A stretch of 64,000 bases of DNA, taken from the NCBI RefSeq assembly GCF_041538045.1, contig NZ_JBGOSE010000006.1:235002-299001 (forward strand), read 5' to 3'. The notes beneath the pieces were generated by a model. It saw only the letters and a list, made by a program, of their open reading frames with translations, did no database searches and was not told the origin of the DNA. The stretch comes from Aliiglaciecola sp041538045. GTDB lineage: Bacteria; Pseudomonadota; Gammaproteobacteria; Enterobacterales; Alteromonadaceae. Shown here one piece after another: positions 18,369-27,729 of the stretch. Each line of letters opens with the position of its first letter. The stretch's first letter is position 1. Both the position numbers and the translations under genes were made by a program.

Positions 18369-19406
18369 TTAAGGGTGGAGATGTAAGTCTAAAGGTGTCT
18401 TGCCAGGTTGTCCGCCTATTTCTCTTACGAGTTTTGGGACAAGAAATCCTGGCAAGCGCTTTATCATTTCTGCCATGATTTCCCTTGCTTGATTTTCGTT
18501 CACAGCAAAGTGAGTAGCACCTTTCACTTTATCCAGCATATGCAAATAATATGGCATCACGCCAGCTTCAAATAAACGTTCACTTAAGGCTATTTGACTC
18601 TCGGCGGTATTATTTACGCCAGCAAGTAATACAGATTGATTAAGCAGGGTTACCTGTTTTTCCCGCAGTAAATTTAGCTTTGAGAGTAACTTTGTGTCGA
18701 TTTCATTAGCATGATTGATATGCAATACCATAATCATTTTTAACCTAGACTGGCTAATCCATTTAAGAAACTGAGCGTCTATTCGATTCGGAATGACTAC
18801 TGGCAAGCGGGTGTGCATTCTTAGTCGCGTTATGTGAGGAATCTGTTCAATCTGCTTGGTTAGCCATGCTAGAAAGTCATCTTTGGCCATTAGCGGATCA
18901 CCACCAGAGTAGATTATCTCATTTAATTTTGAATCTTGCGCAATATAATCTAAGGCTTCTATCCATCCCTGTTTATTCAAACTATTTTGCTGATAGGGGA
19001 AGTGTCGACGGAAACAATAACGGCAGTTAACCGCACACCCTCCACGAACCATTAATAGCGCCCGGGTTTGATACTTATGCAAAATTCCTTGTTGCGGTGT
19101 TTCTTGTTCTAGCAAAGGATCAACCGTGTATTCAGGGTCTTCCAGAAATTCGTCATATAACGGAAATATTTGTTTGAATAACGGATCTTGGGTGTCACCT
19201 TTGCTCATCAAGTTAGCAAAGTGTTGTGGAACACGCATGGGAAAAAGTGACCTAGCCGCTAAATTTTTAATCTGTTCTTCCGCTGGAATATTTAAATATT
19301 TCAGTAGTTTTTGCGGATCATTAAAGCTAGTTGCTAGTTCTTTTTGCCAGTTACTCTCTACAGAGATGGATTTTTTAGGTATTATCTTGGCCAAACGAGT
19401 ACTCAA
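18369..19406 (-). CDS. epmB: EF-P (R)-beta-lysine-forming aminomutase EpmB
   Basis: 345 residues, radical-SAM lysine 2,3-aminomutase family. The 4Fe-4S cluster motif CxxxCxxC is Cys124, Cys128 and Cys131 in RGGCAVNCRYCFRRHFPY, followed by IYSGGDPLMAKDDFL. It converts L-alpha-lysine to (R)-beta-lysine, which EpmA ligates to EF-P Lys34. The gene runs away from efp, with 20 bp between their starts. epmA follows efp, so all three parts of the modification system are adjacent. Confidence 0.95.
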   Translation of the reverse strand: MSTRLAKIIPKKSISVESNWQKELATSFNDPQKLLKYLNIPAEEQIKNLAARSLFPMRVPQHFANLMSKGDTQDPLFKQIFPLYDEFLEDPEYTVDPLLEQETPQQGILHKYQTRALLMVRGGCAVNCRYCFRRHFPYQQNSLNKQGWIEALDYIAQDSKLNEIIYSGGDPLMAKDDFLAWLTKQIEQIPHITRLRMHTRLPVVIPNRIDAQFLKWISQSRLKMIMVLHINHANEIDTKLLSKLNLLREKQVTLLNQSVLLAGVNNTAESQIALSERLFEAGVMPYYLHMLDKVKGATHFAVNENQAREIMAEMIKRLPGFLVPKLVREIGGQPGKTPLDLHLHP

Positions 19407-19426
19407 TCGATTAATTTAGAGGGTTT

Positions 19427-19996
19427 ATGGCTAATTACAGCACAAATGAATTCAAAGCGGGCTTAAAGATAATGCTCGACGGCGAACCTTGCAACGTTCT
19501 TGAGAACGAATATGTAAAACCAGGTAAAGGTCAGGCCTTTAACCGAGTTAAAATTCGTAAGCTTATTTCCGGAAAAGTGTTAGAGAAAACCTTTAAATCC
19601 GGTGACAGCGTAGAAGGTGCAGATGTAATGGATACGGAACTAACGTATCTTTATAACGATGGTGAATTTTACCATTTTATGAACAACGAAACTTTCGAAC
19701 AAATTGCTGCTGACGAAAAAGCCGTAGGTGAGAGTGTGAAGTGGTTGGTTGAGAACGACAATTGCACAATTACCCTGTGGAACGGTAGCCCAATCGTCGT
19801 GACACCACCTAATTTTGTTGAACTAGAGATCACTGAAACTGATCCTGGTCTAAAAGGTGATACTGCTGGGACAGGTGGCAAACCTGCTACTTTGGTGACT
19901 GGTGCCGTAGTTCGAGTTCCTTTGTTTGTTCAAAGGGGTGAAGTAATACGAGTAGATACACGCAGCGGTGAATACGTTTCACGGGCGCAAAAATAA
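19427..19996 (+). CDS. efp: translation elongation factor P
   Basis: 189 residues, three-domain EF-P. It relieves ribosome stalling at polyproline. The modification loop reads YVKPGKGQAF with Lys34 as the acceptor of beta-lysine, consistent with epmB and epmA next to it. C-terminal OB domain ends LFVQRGEVIRVDTRSGEYVSRA. The start ATG follows GAGGG by 5 bases. Confidence 0.97.
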   Translation: MANYSTNEFKAGLKIMLDGEPCNVLENEYVKPGKGQAFNRVKIRKLISGKVLEKTFKSGDSVEGADVMDTELTYLYNDGEFYHFMNNETFEQIAADEKAVGESVKWLVENDNCTITLWNGSPIVVTPPNFVELEITETDPGLKGDTAGTGGKPATLVTGAVVRVPLFVQRGEVIRVDTRSGEYVSRAQK

Positions 19997-20011
19997 GTTT
20001 CCACGTCTAGG

Positions 20012-20029
20012 GCCCAATTCCCATTGGGC
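20012..20029 (+). other. intercistronic hairpin between efp and epmA
   Basis: GCCCAAT / ATTGGGC with a 4-nt TCCC loop, 16 bp after the efp stop. It is not followed by a T tract, so it more likely protects efp mRNA or weakly attenuates epmA than terminates fully. Confidence 0.45.
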
Positions 20030-20049
20030 TCTCAAATTATCTGGATTTT

Positions 20050-21027
20050 ATGAATTCATCAGTCAACTGGCGACCCACCGCAACTATTCAAACCCTGAAA
20101 AAGCGTGCAGAGATTAATACTCAGATCCGTGAGTTTTTCGCTCATCGTAACGTATTAGAAGTGGAAACCCCGGTGTTAGCACATGCAAGTGTCACCGACA
20201 TACATCTTCAGGGTTTTTGCACACAATTTAATAGCCCTTTAAAGCCAGAAACTGAAAGCTTATTTTTGCAGACATCCCCAGAGTTTGCCATGAAGCGTTT
20301 ATTGTGTGCCGGAAGTGGCAGTATCTTTCAGTTATGTAAATCCTTTCGCAATGAGGAGTCTGGTAAGCATCACAATCCTGAATTTACCATGTTAGAGTGG
20401 TATCGCGTCGACTTTAATTCATCCCAGTTAATTGACGAAATAGATGAGCTCTTGCAAAAGATACTCAAAACCGATCCCCTCGATAGACACACTTATCAGC
20501 AAGCTTTCCTCACTTATTGTGATATTGATCCCTTAAACTGCACTTTAAAAGACTTAAAACGCAAAGCAGAGTATTTTGGGTTTGCTAATATTGCTCAGCA
20601 TGAGACTTCAAAAGATGTACTTTTACAATTGCTTTGCAGTCAAGTTGTAGAACCTAAAATTGGTCGTGTTAAACCTGTGGCGATAACTGATTTTCCAGCG
20701 TCACAAGCAGCTCTAGCTCGCATAAAACAGGACGACCCTCGTGTGGCGGAACGATTTGAAATTTATTTTAAAGGATTAGAGCTTGCTAACGGGTATTACG
20801 AATTGAGTGATGTTAAGGAACAATTGTCACGGTTTAAAAACGATAATCAGGTTCGTCAACAAAGTGGTCTGACCGAAATAGGTTTAGATGAGCATTTCAT
20901 GGCTGCAATGGAAAATGGCTTACCTGATTGCTCGGGCGTTGCCTTAGGGGTGGATAGATTAGTGATGATAGCTTGTGAGGTTCAAAATATCGATCAAGTC
21001 ATGAGTTTTTCAATTGATAATGCATAG
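20050..21027 (+). CDS. epmA: EF-P--lysine ligase EpmA (PoxA/GenX)
   Basis: 325 residues, a class II lysyl-tRNA synthetase catalytic domain without the anticodon-binding domain. Motif 2 is in the segment QLCKSFRNEESGKHHNPEFT and motif 3 in SGVALGVDRLVM. ELANGYYELSD forms part of the lysine pocket. It ligates (R)-beta-lysine made by EpmB to EF-P Lys34. It follows efp by 53 bp and is probably co-transcribed. Confidence 0.95.
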   Translation: MNSSVNWRPTATIQTLKKRAEINTQIREFFAHRNVLEVETPVLAHASVTDIHLQGFCTQFNSPLKPETESLFLQTSPEFAMKRLLCAGSGSIFQLCKSFRNEESGKHHNPEFTMLEWYRVDFNSSQLIDEIDELLQKILKTDPLDRHTYQQAFLTYCDIDPLNCTLKDLKRKAEYFGFANIAQHETSKDVLLQLLCSQVVEPKIGRVKPVAITDFPASQAALARIKQDDPRVAERFEIYFKGLELANGYYELSDVKEQLSRFKNDNQVRQQSGLTEIGLDEHFMAAMENGLPDCSGVALGVDRLVMIACEVQNIDQVMSFSIDNA

Positions 21028-21201
21028 TTCAACAATCTAAACTAAAATTTAATCGTCAAAATCAACAAAATACATGGTATGCCTTCACATTTTTGTTAAA
21101 CTAGATTTGAAGGATTTTTAATCGACGCACTAACACCTATTACGCAGTTTATATTGCAATGAATGTGAGTGTTTTATGGTTTCGATTTGACGAGTGGATT
21201 G

Positions 21202-22341
21202 ATGTCACAACTTTTTCCCAAACCAAAGCCTGCTTTTCTAGCCGAATATTTGGTACATAGTAATTCCAATAACATTCAGTACGCCATTTACTTTTCTTAT
21301 TTGGCATCAGTAGTTTTTGGTATCCAATTACTAAGTCATTTTCGTCTGGGTGAGTGCGTGTTTTTTGCTGCCAATATTCCACATACTTTGTTGTACTTAG
21401 TGTCATTTCTATTTGCTTTGACCAATGCTTTTCTATTGAACAAATTACAACGTTTTCCAAAATTACTCTCTTTTGGCAATGCCATTGAAATAATTTTTTC
21501 AATATTTTTTGCCACAGTAGGTGTTTTTTGGTCTCTGTTGAGTGTGAATGATGGATTGGGGATTGCGCCTTTTACGATTATTATGGTGCTACTGTGTTGT
21601 TCCCTGCAGGGTTACCTAAGTTATCTTTTGAGTATTCTTATGGTGGCTTTCGCTGGACTGCTTGTTGGGCTTATTTGGGTCACAGGTTCCATTGATATAT
21701 GGCCTCATATTAGCATCGCTTTTAGTAGCGTTTTAGCGTGTTTTGCGGTTGCCCATTTGGTTGAAAAAACCAGATTGAAGAACTTTGAAACTATTTACTC
21801 CTTAACCAATACCAATAAGCAATTACAAACCCTTTCGCAACAAGATCATTTAACCAAATTACTGAATCGCCGAGCTATTGATAGCGCCTTAAAAAGAGAG
21901 ATGGCACGAAGTGAGCGCTTTGACCATTCCTTATCTTTACTGATGATTGACGTGGATAACTTCAAGCAAATTAATGATGGTTTTGGACATGTTTTTGGTG
22001 ACCAAATACTAATCGACATTTCAACTAGCATTAAAAAACACGTTCGTGATGTTGATTATGTTGGTAGAATGGGGGGCGATGAGTTTTTAGTGATTTTGAT
22101 TGAAACCAATCAAAATCATGCTCTTCAAATTGCAGACAGAATGCGCAATGAAGTTCGAACAATCAAAAGTCAAAAGTTAGATTGCGATATATCTATTAGT
22201 GTTGGCCTTACTTCAATGCAAGGAGAGAGTGTTATGGCTCTATTAGAAAAAGCGGATAAAGCCTTGTATCTTGCTAAAAAGGCAGGCAAAAATAAAGTCC
22301 GTAGTGTTTTTTCACAACCAAATGATGCAACAGGTTCATGA
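21202..22341 (+). CDS. membrane diguanylate cyclase (GGDEF)
   Basis: 379 residues from the ATG at 21202; a GTG 11 codons upstream is possible. The first 190 residues contain about five or six hydrophobic helices with no recognised sensor motif. A linker helix and a complete GGDEF domain follow. The active site is GGDEF exactly, in GRMGGDEFLVIL. Five residues upstream is RDVD, an intact RxxD inhibitory site for product feedback. The protein is therefore predicted to make c-di-GMP in response to an unknown membrane or redox cue. It shares the ATGA overlap with the following acetyltransferase gene. Confidence 0.9.
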   Translation: MSQLFPKPKPAFLAEYLVHSNSNNIQYAIYFSYLASVVFGIQLLSHFRLGECVFFAANIPHTLLYLVSFLFALTNAFLLNKLQRFPKLLSFGNAIEIIFSIFFATVGVFWSLLSVNDGLGIAPFTIIMVLLCCSLQGYLSYLLSILMVAFAGLLVGLIWVTGSIDIWPHISIAFSSVLACFAVAHLVEKTRLKNFETIYSLTNTNKQLQTLSQQDHLTKLLNRRAIDSALKREMARSERFDHSLSLLMIDVDNFKQINDGFGHVFGDQILIDISTSIKKHVRDVDYVGRMGGDEFLVILIETNQNHALQIADRMRNEVRTIKSQKLDCDISISVGLTSMQGESVMALLEKADKALYLAKKAGKNKVRSVFSQPNDATGS

Positions 22342-22868
22342 ATTGTAAAGGTACCCTAGTAGCTCAAACTGAGCGTTTAAATATCCGTAAAGTCACCCTA
22401 GCAGAAGCTTACTTTATTCTAGATTTAGTCAATGATCCGGATTGGATTCGGCATATTGGTGACCGTAATATTCACAATCAATCAGATGCACGTGAATTTA
22501 TCGAAACTGGGCCTTTTGTTTCTTATCGAGAAAATGGTTATGGACTGTACGTATTTTGCGATAACCGAAAAAATCGGCCCATGGGTATCTGCGGAATGTT
22601 AAAAAGGCCCTTTCTTGAATACCCTGATATTGGCTATGCTATTTTGCCTGAATTTAGACGTAAAGGATTAACCTTAGAGGCCTGTGGTGGAGTCTTAGCT
22701 GCGGACTGTAAGCGCCTAGGTTTAAAAACCGTGCATGCAATGATATCGCCAGAAAATACTCAATCAATTAATCTAATTGAACGATTGGGGTTTGAATTTA
22801 CTAATGTTATTCAACACCAAGGTGTAGATACAAAACTATTTACCTACACCAAGCCGGAAGTATTATAG
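22338..22868 (+). CDS. GNAT N-acetyltransferase, RimJ/RimL-like
   Basis: 176 residues. The N-terminus TERLNIRKVTLAEA matches the RimJ/RimL/SpeG-like group, and DIGYAILPEFRRKGLTLEA carries the acetyl-CoA loop (RRKG). C-terminal ENTQSINLIERLGF is typical of the group. Acceptor unknown (protein N-terminus, amine or small molecule). The start overlaps the diguanylate cyclase stop by 4 bp, so expression is coupled. Its 3' end overlaps the convergent cyclophilin gene by 6 bp. Confidence 0.88.
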   Translation: MNCKGTLVAQTERLNIRKVTLAEAYFILDLVNDPDWIRHIGDRNIHNQSDAREFIETGPFVSYRENGYGLYVFCDNRKNRPMGICGMLKRPFLEYPDIGYAILPEFRRKGLTLEACGGVLAADCKRLGLKTVHAMISPENTQSINLIERLGFEFTNVIQHQGVDTKLFTYTKPEVL

Positions 22869-23462
22869 GGGCGGTAAAATCGTCACTTTGTTTAACAGTA
22901 CCGGCTCGATAGGCACATCAGCCCAACCAACAATGGCGTCATACTGAGTTTCTACCTGAGATATGGCGTCTAAAATATCTGTGCCCTCTGTTACATAGCC
23001 AAATACAGCGTAACCCCATTTTCTACCAGGATCTAAACTCTCATTATCATTTAAGTTGAAATAAAATTGACGGTTCGCGGTATGGGGATCATTTGAACGG
23101 GCCATCGCAATGGTATAAGTACGATTCTTTAAACCGTTTCCGGCTTCGTTATAGATATCAGGAAATTTAGATAAATCTTTGTAGTCTTTATCATAACCAC
23201 CACCTTGCACTACGAAGTCGGCTATTACTCTATGAAAAATTGTACCTTCAAAGCTACGTTTATCCACGTATCGTAAAAAGTTATTAACCGTAATGGGCGC
23301 TCTAGACCTATCTAGTTCGACAACAAAGTCTCCCATGGTGGTATGCATCATTACTCTTGGGTAATAATTATCCGGTTGAATTTGTGAGCCATCGTCTTTG
23401 GGTTTGCCTTGGACTAAAAAAGTGACGAAGATTAATGTTAGGGTAAACAAAGCCTTTTTCAT
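22863..23462 (-). CDS. secreted cyclophilin-type peptidyl-prolyl isomerase
   Basis: 199 residues. A Sec signal peptide (KKALFTLTLIFVTFLVQG) suggests a periplasmic protein of PpiA type. The cyclophilin core has FHRVIADFVVQGGG (catalytic Arg in FHR) and IAMARSNDPHTANRQFYFNL. The tryptophan usual in cyclosporin-binding cyclophilins is replaced, as in bacterial forms. It is followed 12 bp upstream on the same strand by rlmG. The symbol is withheld because ppiA and ppiB-like secreted paralogues are hard to separate. Confidence 0.92.
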   Translation of the reverse strand: MKKALFTLTLIFVTFLVQGKPKDDGSQIQPDNYYPRVMMHTTMGDFVVELDRSRAPITVNNFLRYVDKRSFEGTIFHRVIADFVVQGGGYDKDYKDLSKFPDIYNEAGNGLKNRTYTIAMARSNDPHTANRQFYFNLNDNESLDPGRKWGYAVFGYVTEGTDILDAISQVETQYDAIVGWADVPIEPVLLNKVTILPPL

Positions 23463-23474
23463 GATAATTACTCT

Positions 23475-24614
23475 CTACTTCAGCGAAGATAAAATACTAA
23501 ATTTTTTGTCACTCGAAATGACGTTATAGCCACCAAACAGGCGTTTTAGTTTTTGTGGATATTCTAAATGTCGGTTGCCGATTATCCGCAACTCTCCCCC
23601 CTTTTTCAGCGCTGAGCGTGCATCCTCAAACATTTGATTGGCAATATGATCTGTAATCGTATTTAGTTGATGGAAAGGAGGGTTGCAAATTACCTTATCA
23701 ACTTGTGGGTTATTTTCCAATTCTTCCATGCAGTTGCTGACAATAAAAAGTGCGCGATGCATTTCTTTGGGTAAATTATTTTGCACATTCAGTTTCGCAG
23801 ATGCCACCGCCATATAAGACTCATCCATAAAAATCACTTGGGCATCCGCATAGCGTTTAAGAATACATAATCCTAAAACACCGTTCCCACAACCTAAATC
23901 GACCACGGTTTTAGCTGTGCAATCGGGTAAATTATCAATTAATAAACGGGCGCCTATATCAATTTGCTGGCGCGCAAATACATTGGCATGATTGCTAATG
24001 GTAAAAGGTTCTTGTTGCATCTTCCAAACACTAGGGTAGGGCGAGGGCTTTTGTTGAATTGCCAGATCAGGTTCACAAAAGATTAAACGCGCTTTTTTCT
24101 TAGCTAAGGACGTGTAGGTTTTGCCCAAATACTTTTCAAACAGTGCTAAGGTGGATTTTTGTATCATTTTCGCTTTAGCGCCAGCTACTATTTTTGTGTT
24201 CTGTGAAACCACAGTTTGCAATTGAATTAACTGATGTTCTAACAAGGCTAAGGTTTTTGGGATTTTAATCACCACCCAGTCTGGAGCTTGAGGTATTGGT
24301 GCTAGGCTATCGATATAAGTAATTCGAGCTTTGTCCAAGTTATTAAGTTCTATATTTTGTTTACATGCCAACTGAGAAACTAGAGAATCACTCACATGGT
24401 GGACCTTTGCTTCGTTTAACCAACAACTCAAGGCACCAAAATCGTCATTTAGGATAACAATACGAGTTTGCTTGATGTTTTCTTGGCTTTGTTGAATGTG
24501 ATCGAGAAGCAATTCATCTGCTGCATCCCATGCTTGCCAGCTAGGGTGAGTAATTCGCTTTGGGTAGCGGTATAATTCCAGGGACTTTTCTAAAAAGTTA
24601 AAGCTAGTATTCAT
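23475..24614 (-). CDS. rlmG: 23S rRNA (guanine-N2)-methyltransferase RlmG
   Basis: 379 residues from the ATG at 24614, matching E. coli RlmG (378); a TTG at 24644 would add 10 residues and overlap the divergent alkB start. The N-terminal half is the degenerate methyltransferase-like domain (WQAWDAADELLL near the start). The C-terminal half is catalytic with VDLGCGNGVLGL (SAM) and ICNPPFHQ (NPPF, base flipping). The family makes m2G at 23S position 1835. Confidence 0.92.
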   Translation of the reverse strand: MNTSFNFLEKSLELYRYPKRITHPSWQAWDAADELLLDHIQQSQENIKQTRIVILNDDFGALSCWLNEAKVHHVSDSLVSQLACKQNIELNNLDKARITYIDSLAPIPQAPDWVVIKIPKTLALLEHQLIQLQTVVSQNTKIVAGAKAKMIQKSTLALFEKYLGKTYTSLAKKKARLIFCEPDLAIQQKPSPYPSVWKMQQEPFTISNHANVFARQQIDIGARLLIDNLPDCTAKTVVDLGCGNGVLGLCILKRYADAQVIFMDESYMAVASAKLNVQNNLPKEMHRALFIVSNCMEELENNPQVDKVICNPPFHQLNTITDHIANQMFEDARSALKKGGELRIIGNRHLEYPQKLKRLFGGYNVISSDKKFSILSSLK

Positions 24615-24638
24615 TTCAGCAGGATTCACGTAAGTTTT

Positions 24639-25253
24639 ATGCAACAGGATTTATTTTCATCCCACCAAGTCGGTCTGAGTCAAATGCCGATGCAAGATGC
24701 TGTAGTGCATTATCAAGCCGACTTTTTAGATTCAGATACCGCCAGTGAATTATATCAGAATTTACAGGCTAAATTAGCTTGGCAGCAAGATTCAATTCAG
24801 GTCTATGGTCGTAAGGTTGCGATTCCTCGTTTACAAGCGTGGTACGGTGACCAACAAGCAAGTTATCAATATTCTGGGTTGACCATGGTACCTAATCCCT
24901 GGATCAATGAATTACGCCAACTAAAAGATTTGTTAGAACAAATTTGTAAAGCTGAGTTTAATTCGGTTTTAGCGAATTGGTATCGAAATGGTCAAGATAG
25001 CATGGGGTGGCATGCTGATAATGAAACAGAGTTGGGTTACCAGCCCATAATAGCCTCTGTGACCTTAGGGCAAACTCGCGATTTTGATTTTAAACATATG
25101 CAAACTGGTCAAAAGGTGAGGTTAGCACTGCAGCATGGCAGCCTGTTAATGATGGCGGGAAATACCCAACAATTTTGGCAACACAGTTTGCCTAAACGTA
25201 GTCAGTCTTTAGGCGGCCGAATAAACCTTACTTTTCGCAACATAATCAAATAA
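24639..25253 (+). CDS. AlkB-like 2-oxoglutarate/Fe(II) dioxygenase
   Basis: 204 residues. Fe(II) ligands are His125 and Asp127 (MGWHADNE) and His182 (FWQHSLPK). 2-oxoglutarate contacts are the Arg194 and Arg200 of GGRINLTFR. The segment PRLQAWYGD and the nucleotide-recognition lid before the double-stranded beta helix fit the ALKBH2/3-like branch. This branch removes methyl lesions (1-meA, 3-meC) from DNA or RNA. The start codon lies 24 bp from the rlmG ATG in divergent orientation. No Ada or LexA box was recognised upstream. Confidence 0.9.
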   Translation: MQQDLFSSHQVGLSQMPMQDAVVHYQADFLDSDTASELYQNLQAKLAWQQDSIQVYGRKVAIPRLQAWYGDQQASYQYSGLTMVPNPWINELRQLKDLLEQICKAEFNSVLANWYRNGQDSMGWHADNETELGYQPIIASVTLGQTRDFDFKHMQTGQKVRLALQHGSLLMMAGNTQQFWQHSLPKRSQSLGGRINLTFRNIIK

Positions 25254-25398
25254 GTATAGACGTTATAAAAACACCTTATTCATGGATTGGAAATTATATC
25301 TAATTGACTCAAACACTTAGTCAAAAATATGAAAAATAGTTTTTTAATTTTCTGTGAACAGGCTAAATTTATAGTTGGACACACAAAGGAACCACACA

Positions 25399-25722
25399 AT
25401 GAATATCCAAAATAATATTGAAAAGAAGTTGCTATCGCATTTCAATCCGGCGCATTTGGAGGTTATTAACGAAAGCTTTATGCACAACGTACCTAAAGGG
25501 TCCGAGACGCACTTTAAAGTAGTTCTTGTTACGCCTGAGTTTGCAGGTAAGCGTTTAATTAATCGCCATCGAGCGGTAAACGCCGTACTCAAAGAGGAAC
25601 TTGCTGAACAAATTCATGCGTTGGCGTTACATACTTACACCGGAGAAGAATGGCAAAATTTATACGGTAACTCACCAGACTCACCTAATTGTTTAGGTGG
25701 AATGAAACAAGCCGCATCGTAA
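25399..25722 (+). CDS. bolA: BolA family protein
   Basis: 107 residues from the ATG at 25399, with AAAGGA 8 bases before it. An earlier in-frame ATG lacks this spacing. KGSETHFKVVLVTPEFAGK and NRHRAVNAVL give the class II KH-like BolA fold with the conserved His (His of NRHRAVN) that helps bind a 2Fe-2S cluster with monothiol glutaredoxins. Family roles are Fe-S trafficking and stress morphology or transcription control. It ends at a hairpin terminator. Confidence 0.92.
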   Translation: MNIQNNIEKKLLSHFNPAHLEVINESFMHNVPKGSETHFKVVLVTPEFAGKRLINRHRAVNAVLKEELAEQIHALALHTYTGEEWQNLYGNSPDSPNCLGGMKQAAS

Positions 25723-25736
25723 AATAGTTTGTATCT

Positions 25737-25773
25737 AGGTGTGCCTACTCCCTTTCTGGGCACGCCTTAATTT
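25737..25773 (+). terminator. probable terminator of bolA
   Basis: AGGTGTGCC / GGCACGCCT, 9-bp stem with one G-U pair and a 13-nt loop, followed by TAATTT. The T tract is weak. It lies in the convergent gap between bolA and btuF. Confidence 0.55.
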
Positions 25774-25795
25774 CGTATATGGGGATGTCAGGGGA

Positions 25796-26698
25796 TCACT
25801 TCCGTTGATAAACTCGCCTAGCTTGCTGAATTTGCTCACACAAAACATCAACTTCACTTAATACTCGGGTCGTCATTCGAAAGAGCTTATCGGCATCAGG
25901 ACGAAAGATGAAACTGTGCTGGACGGCAGGCAAAAAACTAAACTTTTGCCAATTATATAATTTATTGACTGACTGCGTATTTGATTTAGGTTGAATAATG
26001 GCTTGCGGCATTTTGCTAATGACTTGCTCAAGGGATACTGAAGGATAGTCATTATTAAGTTCAGCAAAAATGTTGATGGCACCGCAGGTGTTTAAATGTT
26101 GTTGGGGCCAAGCATTACCCGCAATGGTTTGCAGGGGAGCAGGCCAAATTTCGAAAAATACGGTTACCGGTGTTTGATTGGCAAAATCGTGCCTTAGTTT
26201 TGCCAATTGTGTTAAATAAGTGTCTGCACGATGCTTTGCTAGAGTTTGTCTACCGGTTAGATCACCAAGCATCAGCAACTCTTTTCCGACATCTTCTAAG
26301 GTTTTTGGGTCAGAATAAACCACTGGAATACCAAACTGTTGTAATCGATCCAAATCCTCAAGTGGGTTTCCACTTTTCCATGCAATTACCAGATCGGGTT
26401 TTAACTGCAAAATCTTTTCAATTTGCAAACGACTATGATCACCAACCCGCGGTAAGGTTTTGGCTTGTTCTGGGTAATCGGCATATGAACCCGTGGCAAT
26501 AATTTGCTCTCCGGCACCGATGTCAAACAGCAGTTCTACAATATGAGGAGCTAAGGCGATGATTTTAAACTTTTGTCGTTCGTTTTGTTTTACCTGCTCA
26601 AAATTCTGTACCGTTTTGGCGTTAGCGGTTGACAGCAATAGGCTGGCTAACCCTAATAGACAACAATTCAGCACCTTTTTGATCTTTGGTACAGACAA
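25796..26698 (-). CDS. btuF: periplasmic cobalamin-binding protein BtuF
   Basis: 300 residues from a TTG at 26698. GAGGA lies 8 bases upstream and the TTG is followed by a clear signal peptide (KKVLNCCLLGLASLLLSTANA). A longer reading frame to 26821 would lie inside btuC and put 41 extra residues before the signal, so it is rejected. It has the helical-backbone receptor fold: RIIALAPHIVELLFDIGAG-like start, PRVGDHSRLQIEKILQLKPDLVIAW, IWPAPLQTIAGNAW and CGAINIFAEL. It binds vitamin B12 in the periplasm and feeds BtuCD. Third gene of the operon behind the cobalamin riboswitch. Confidence 0.9.
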   Translation of the reverse strand: MSVPKIKKVLNCCLLGLASLLLSTANAKTVQNFEQVKQNERQKFKIIALAPHIVELLFDIGAGEQIIATGSYADYPEQAKTLPRVGDHSRLQIEKILQLKPDLVIAWKSGNPLEDLDRLQQFGIPVVYSDPKTLEDVGKELLMLGDLTGRQTLAKHRADTYLTQLAKLRHDFANQTPVTVFFEIWPAPLQTIAGNAWPQQHLNTCGAINIFAELNNDYPSVSLEQVISKMPQAIIQPKSNTQSVNKLYNWQKFSFLPAVQHSFIFRPDADKLFRMTTRVLSEVDVLCEQIQQARRVYQRK

Positions 26699-26700
26699 GA

Positions 26701-27729
26701 TTAGCGTCCTCGGTTTTTTTGCAGGGCAAATAAGAAAAATAAGCTGCCAATGGCTGATGTGATAATCCCAATGGGGATTTCTTGATTTTCTACAACCACC
26801 CTGGCGATGACATCGATCCATATTAAAAAACTACCGCCAACTAACACACTGCCGACAATTAAATTTCTGCTCGTTACTCCAAACCAGCCTCTAACAATAT
26901 GCGGTATCATTAACCCAACAAAGCCGATACCACCACAATATGCGACTATGCAGGATGTTAGTGCGGCGCAAATGACTAATACCAGTAAACGCAGTGAATC
27001 AACTTTGATCCCTAAGGTTTGAGCGTTTTCATCACCTAATAACATTGCGTCCATATGACGACCAAAAAGCCAAAGTAAAACAACACTAATGGTAACGATT
27101 GGAAGCATAATCCAGACGAACCACATTTGCGCATTGGCTAAGCTTCCTAGTAACCAAAATATCACTTTATTAGCGGCAAAGGGTTCCGCCATAAATAATA
27201 AAAAGTGGCTTAGGGCACTGAGCATAAATGACACCGCCACGCCTGCCAAAAGTAAATGTTCGGTACGATTTCCAAACAGTTTTCGAGACAAAATCTGTAC
27301 AATAGTGACTGCCAGAAATGCACCAAGGAACGCAGCTAGCGGTAACGCATAAGTAAAGGGGATTTGAGCTAGGTACGCAAAAATCGAAGAGTGTGAGGCC
27401 AAACTACCATTAAACAATAGGGTTGAAATACTTGCTCCTAGACCTGCTCCAGAAACCACTCCAAATAGATAGGGATCTGCTAAAGGGTTACGATATACAT
27501 TTTGCAAAGTCGCCCCGGCAACGGCTAACCCCGCACCCACTAAAAAGCCCACAAGCACCCTAGGTAAGCGAACTTGCCAGAAAATAACCTCTTCAACATT
27601 GGCTTCACAACTATTTGCCATACAGCGTAATACACTGAGTAAATCTAGGTCAGCGGCACCAAAGAATAGACCTCCTAGGATACTAAGTATGCTAAAACTG
27701 GCTAGAAATCCCCACTTGCCCTTAGACAT
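26701..27729 (-). CDS. btuC: cobalamin ABC transporter permease BtuC
   Basis: 342 residues with about ten membrane helices, FecCD family. Signatures are WQVRLPRVLVGFLVGAGLAVAGATLQNVYRNPLADP-like in the first third (QNVYRNPLADPYLFG) and GGIGFVGLMIPHIVR, the loop that contacts the ATPase. It overlaps btuD by 8 bp, and its stop falls 2 bp before the btuF TTG. Confidence 0.92.
   Translation of the reverse strand: MSKGKWGFLASFSILSILGGLFFGAADLDLLSVLRCMANSCEANVEEVIFWQVRLPRVLVGFLVGAGLAVAGATLQNVYRNPLADPYLFGVVSGAGLGASISTLLFNGSLASHSSIFAYLAQIPFTYALPLAAFLGAFLAVTIVQILSRKLFGNRTEHLLLAGVAVSFMLSALSHFLLFMAEPFAANKVIFWLLGSLANAQMWFVWIMLPIVTISVVLLWLFGRHMDAMLLGDENAQTLGIKVDSLRLLVLVICAALTSCIVAYCGGIGFVGLMIPHIVRGWFGVTSRNLIVGSVLVGGSFLIWIDVIARVVVENQEIPIGIITSAIGSLFFLFALQKNRGR

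Noticed and set aside
25796..26821. Long N-terminal form of btuF
   Set aside because: Adds 41 residues that are coded within btuC and precede the signal peptide; the TTG at 26698 with GAGGA fits better.
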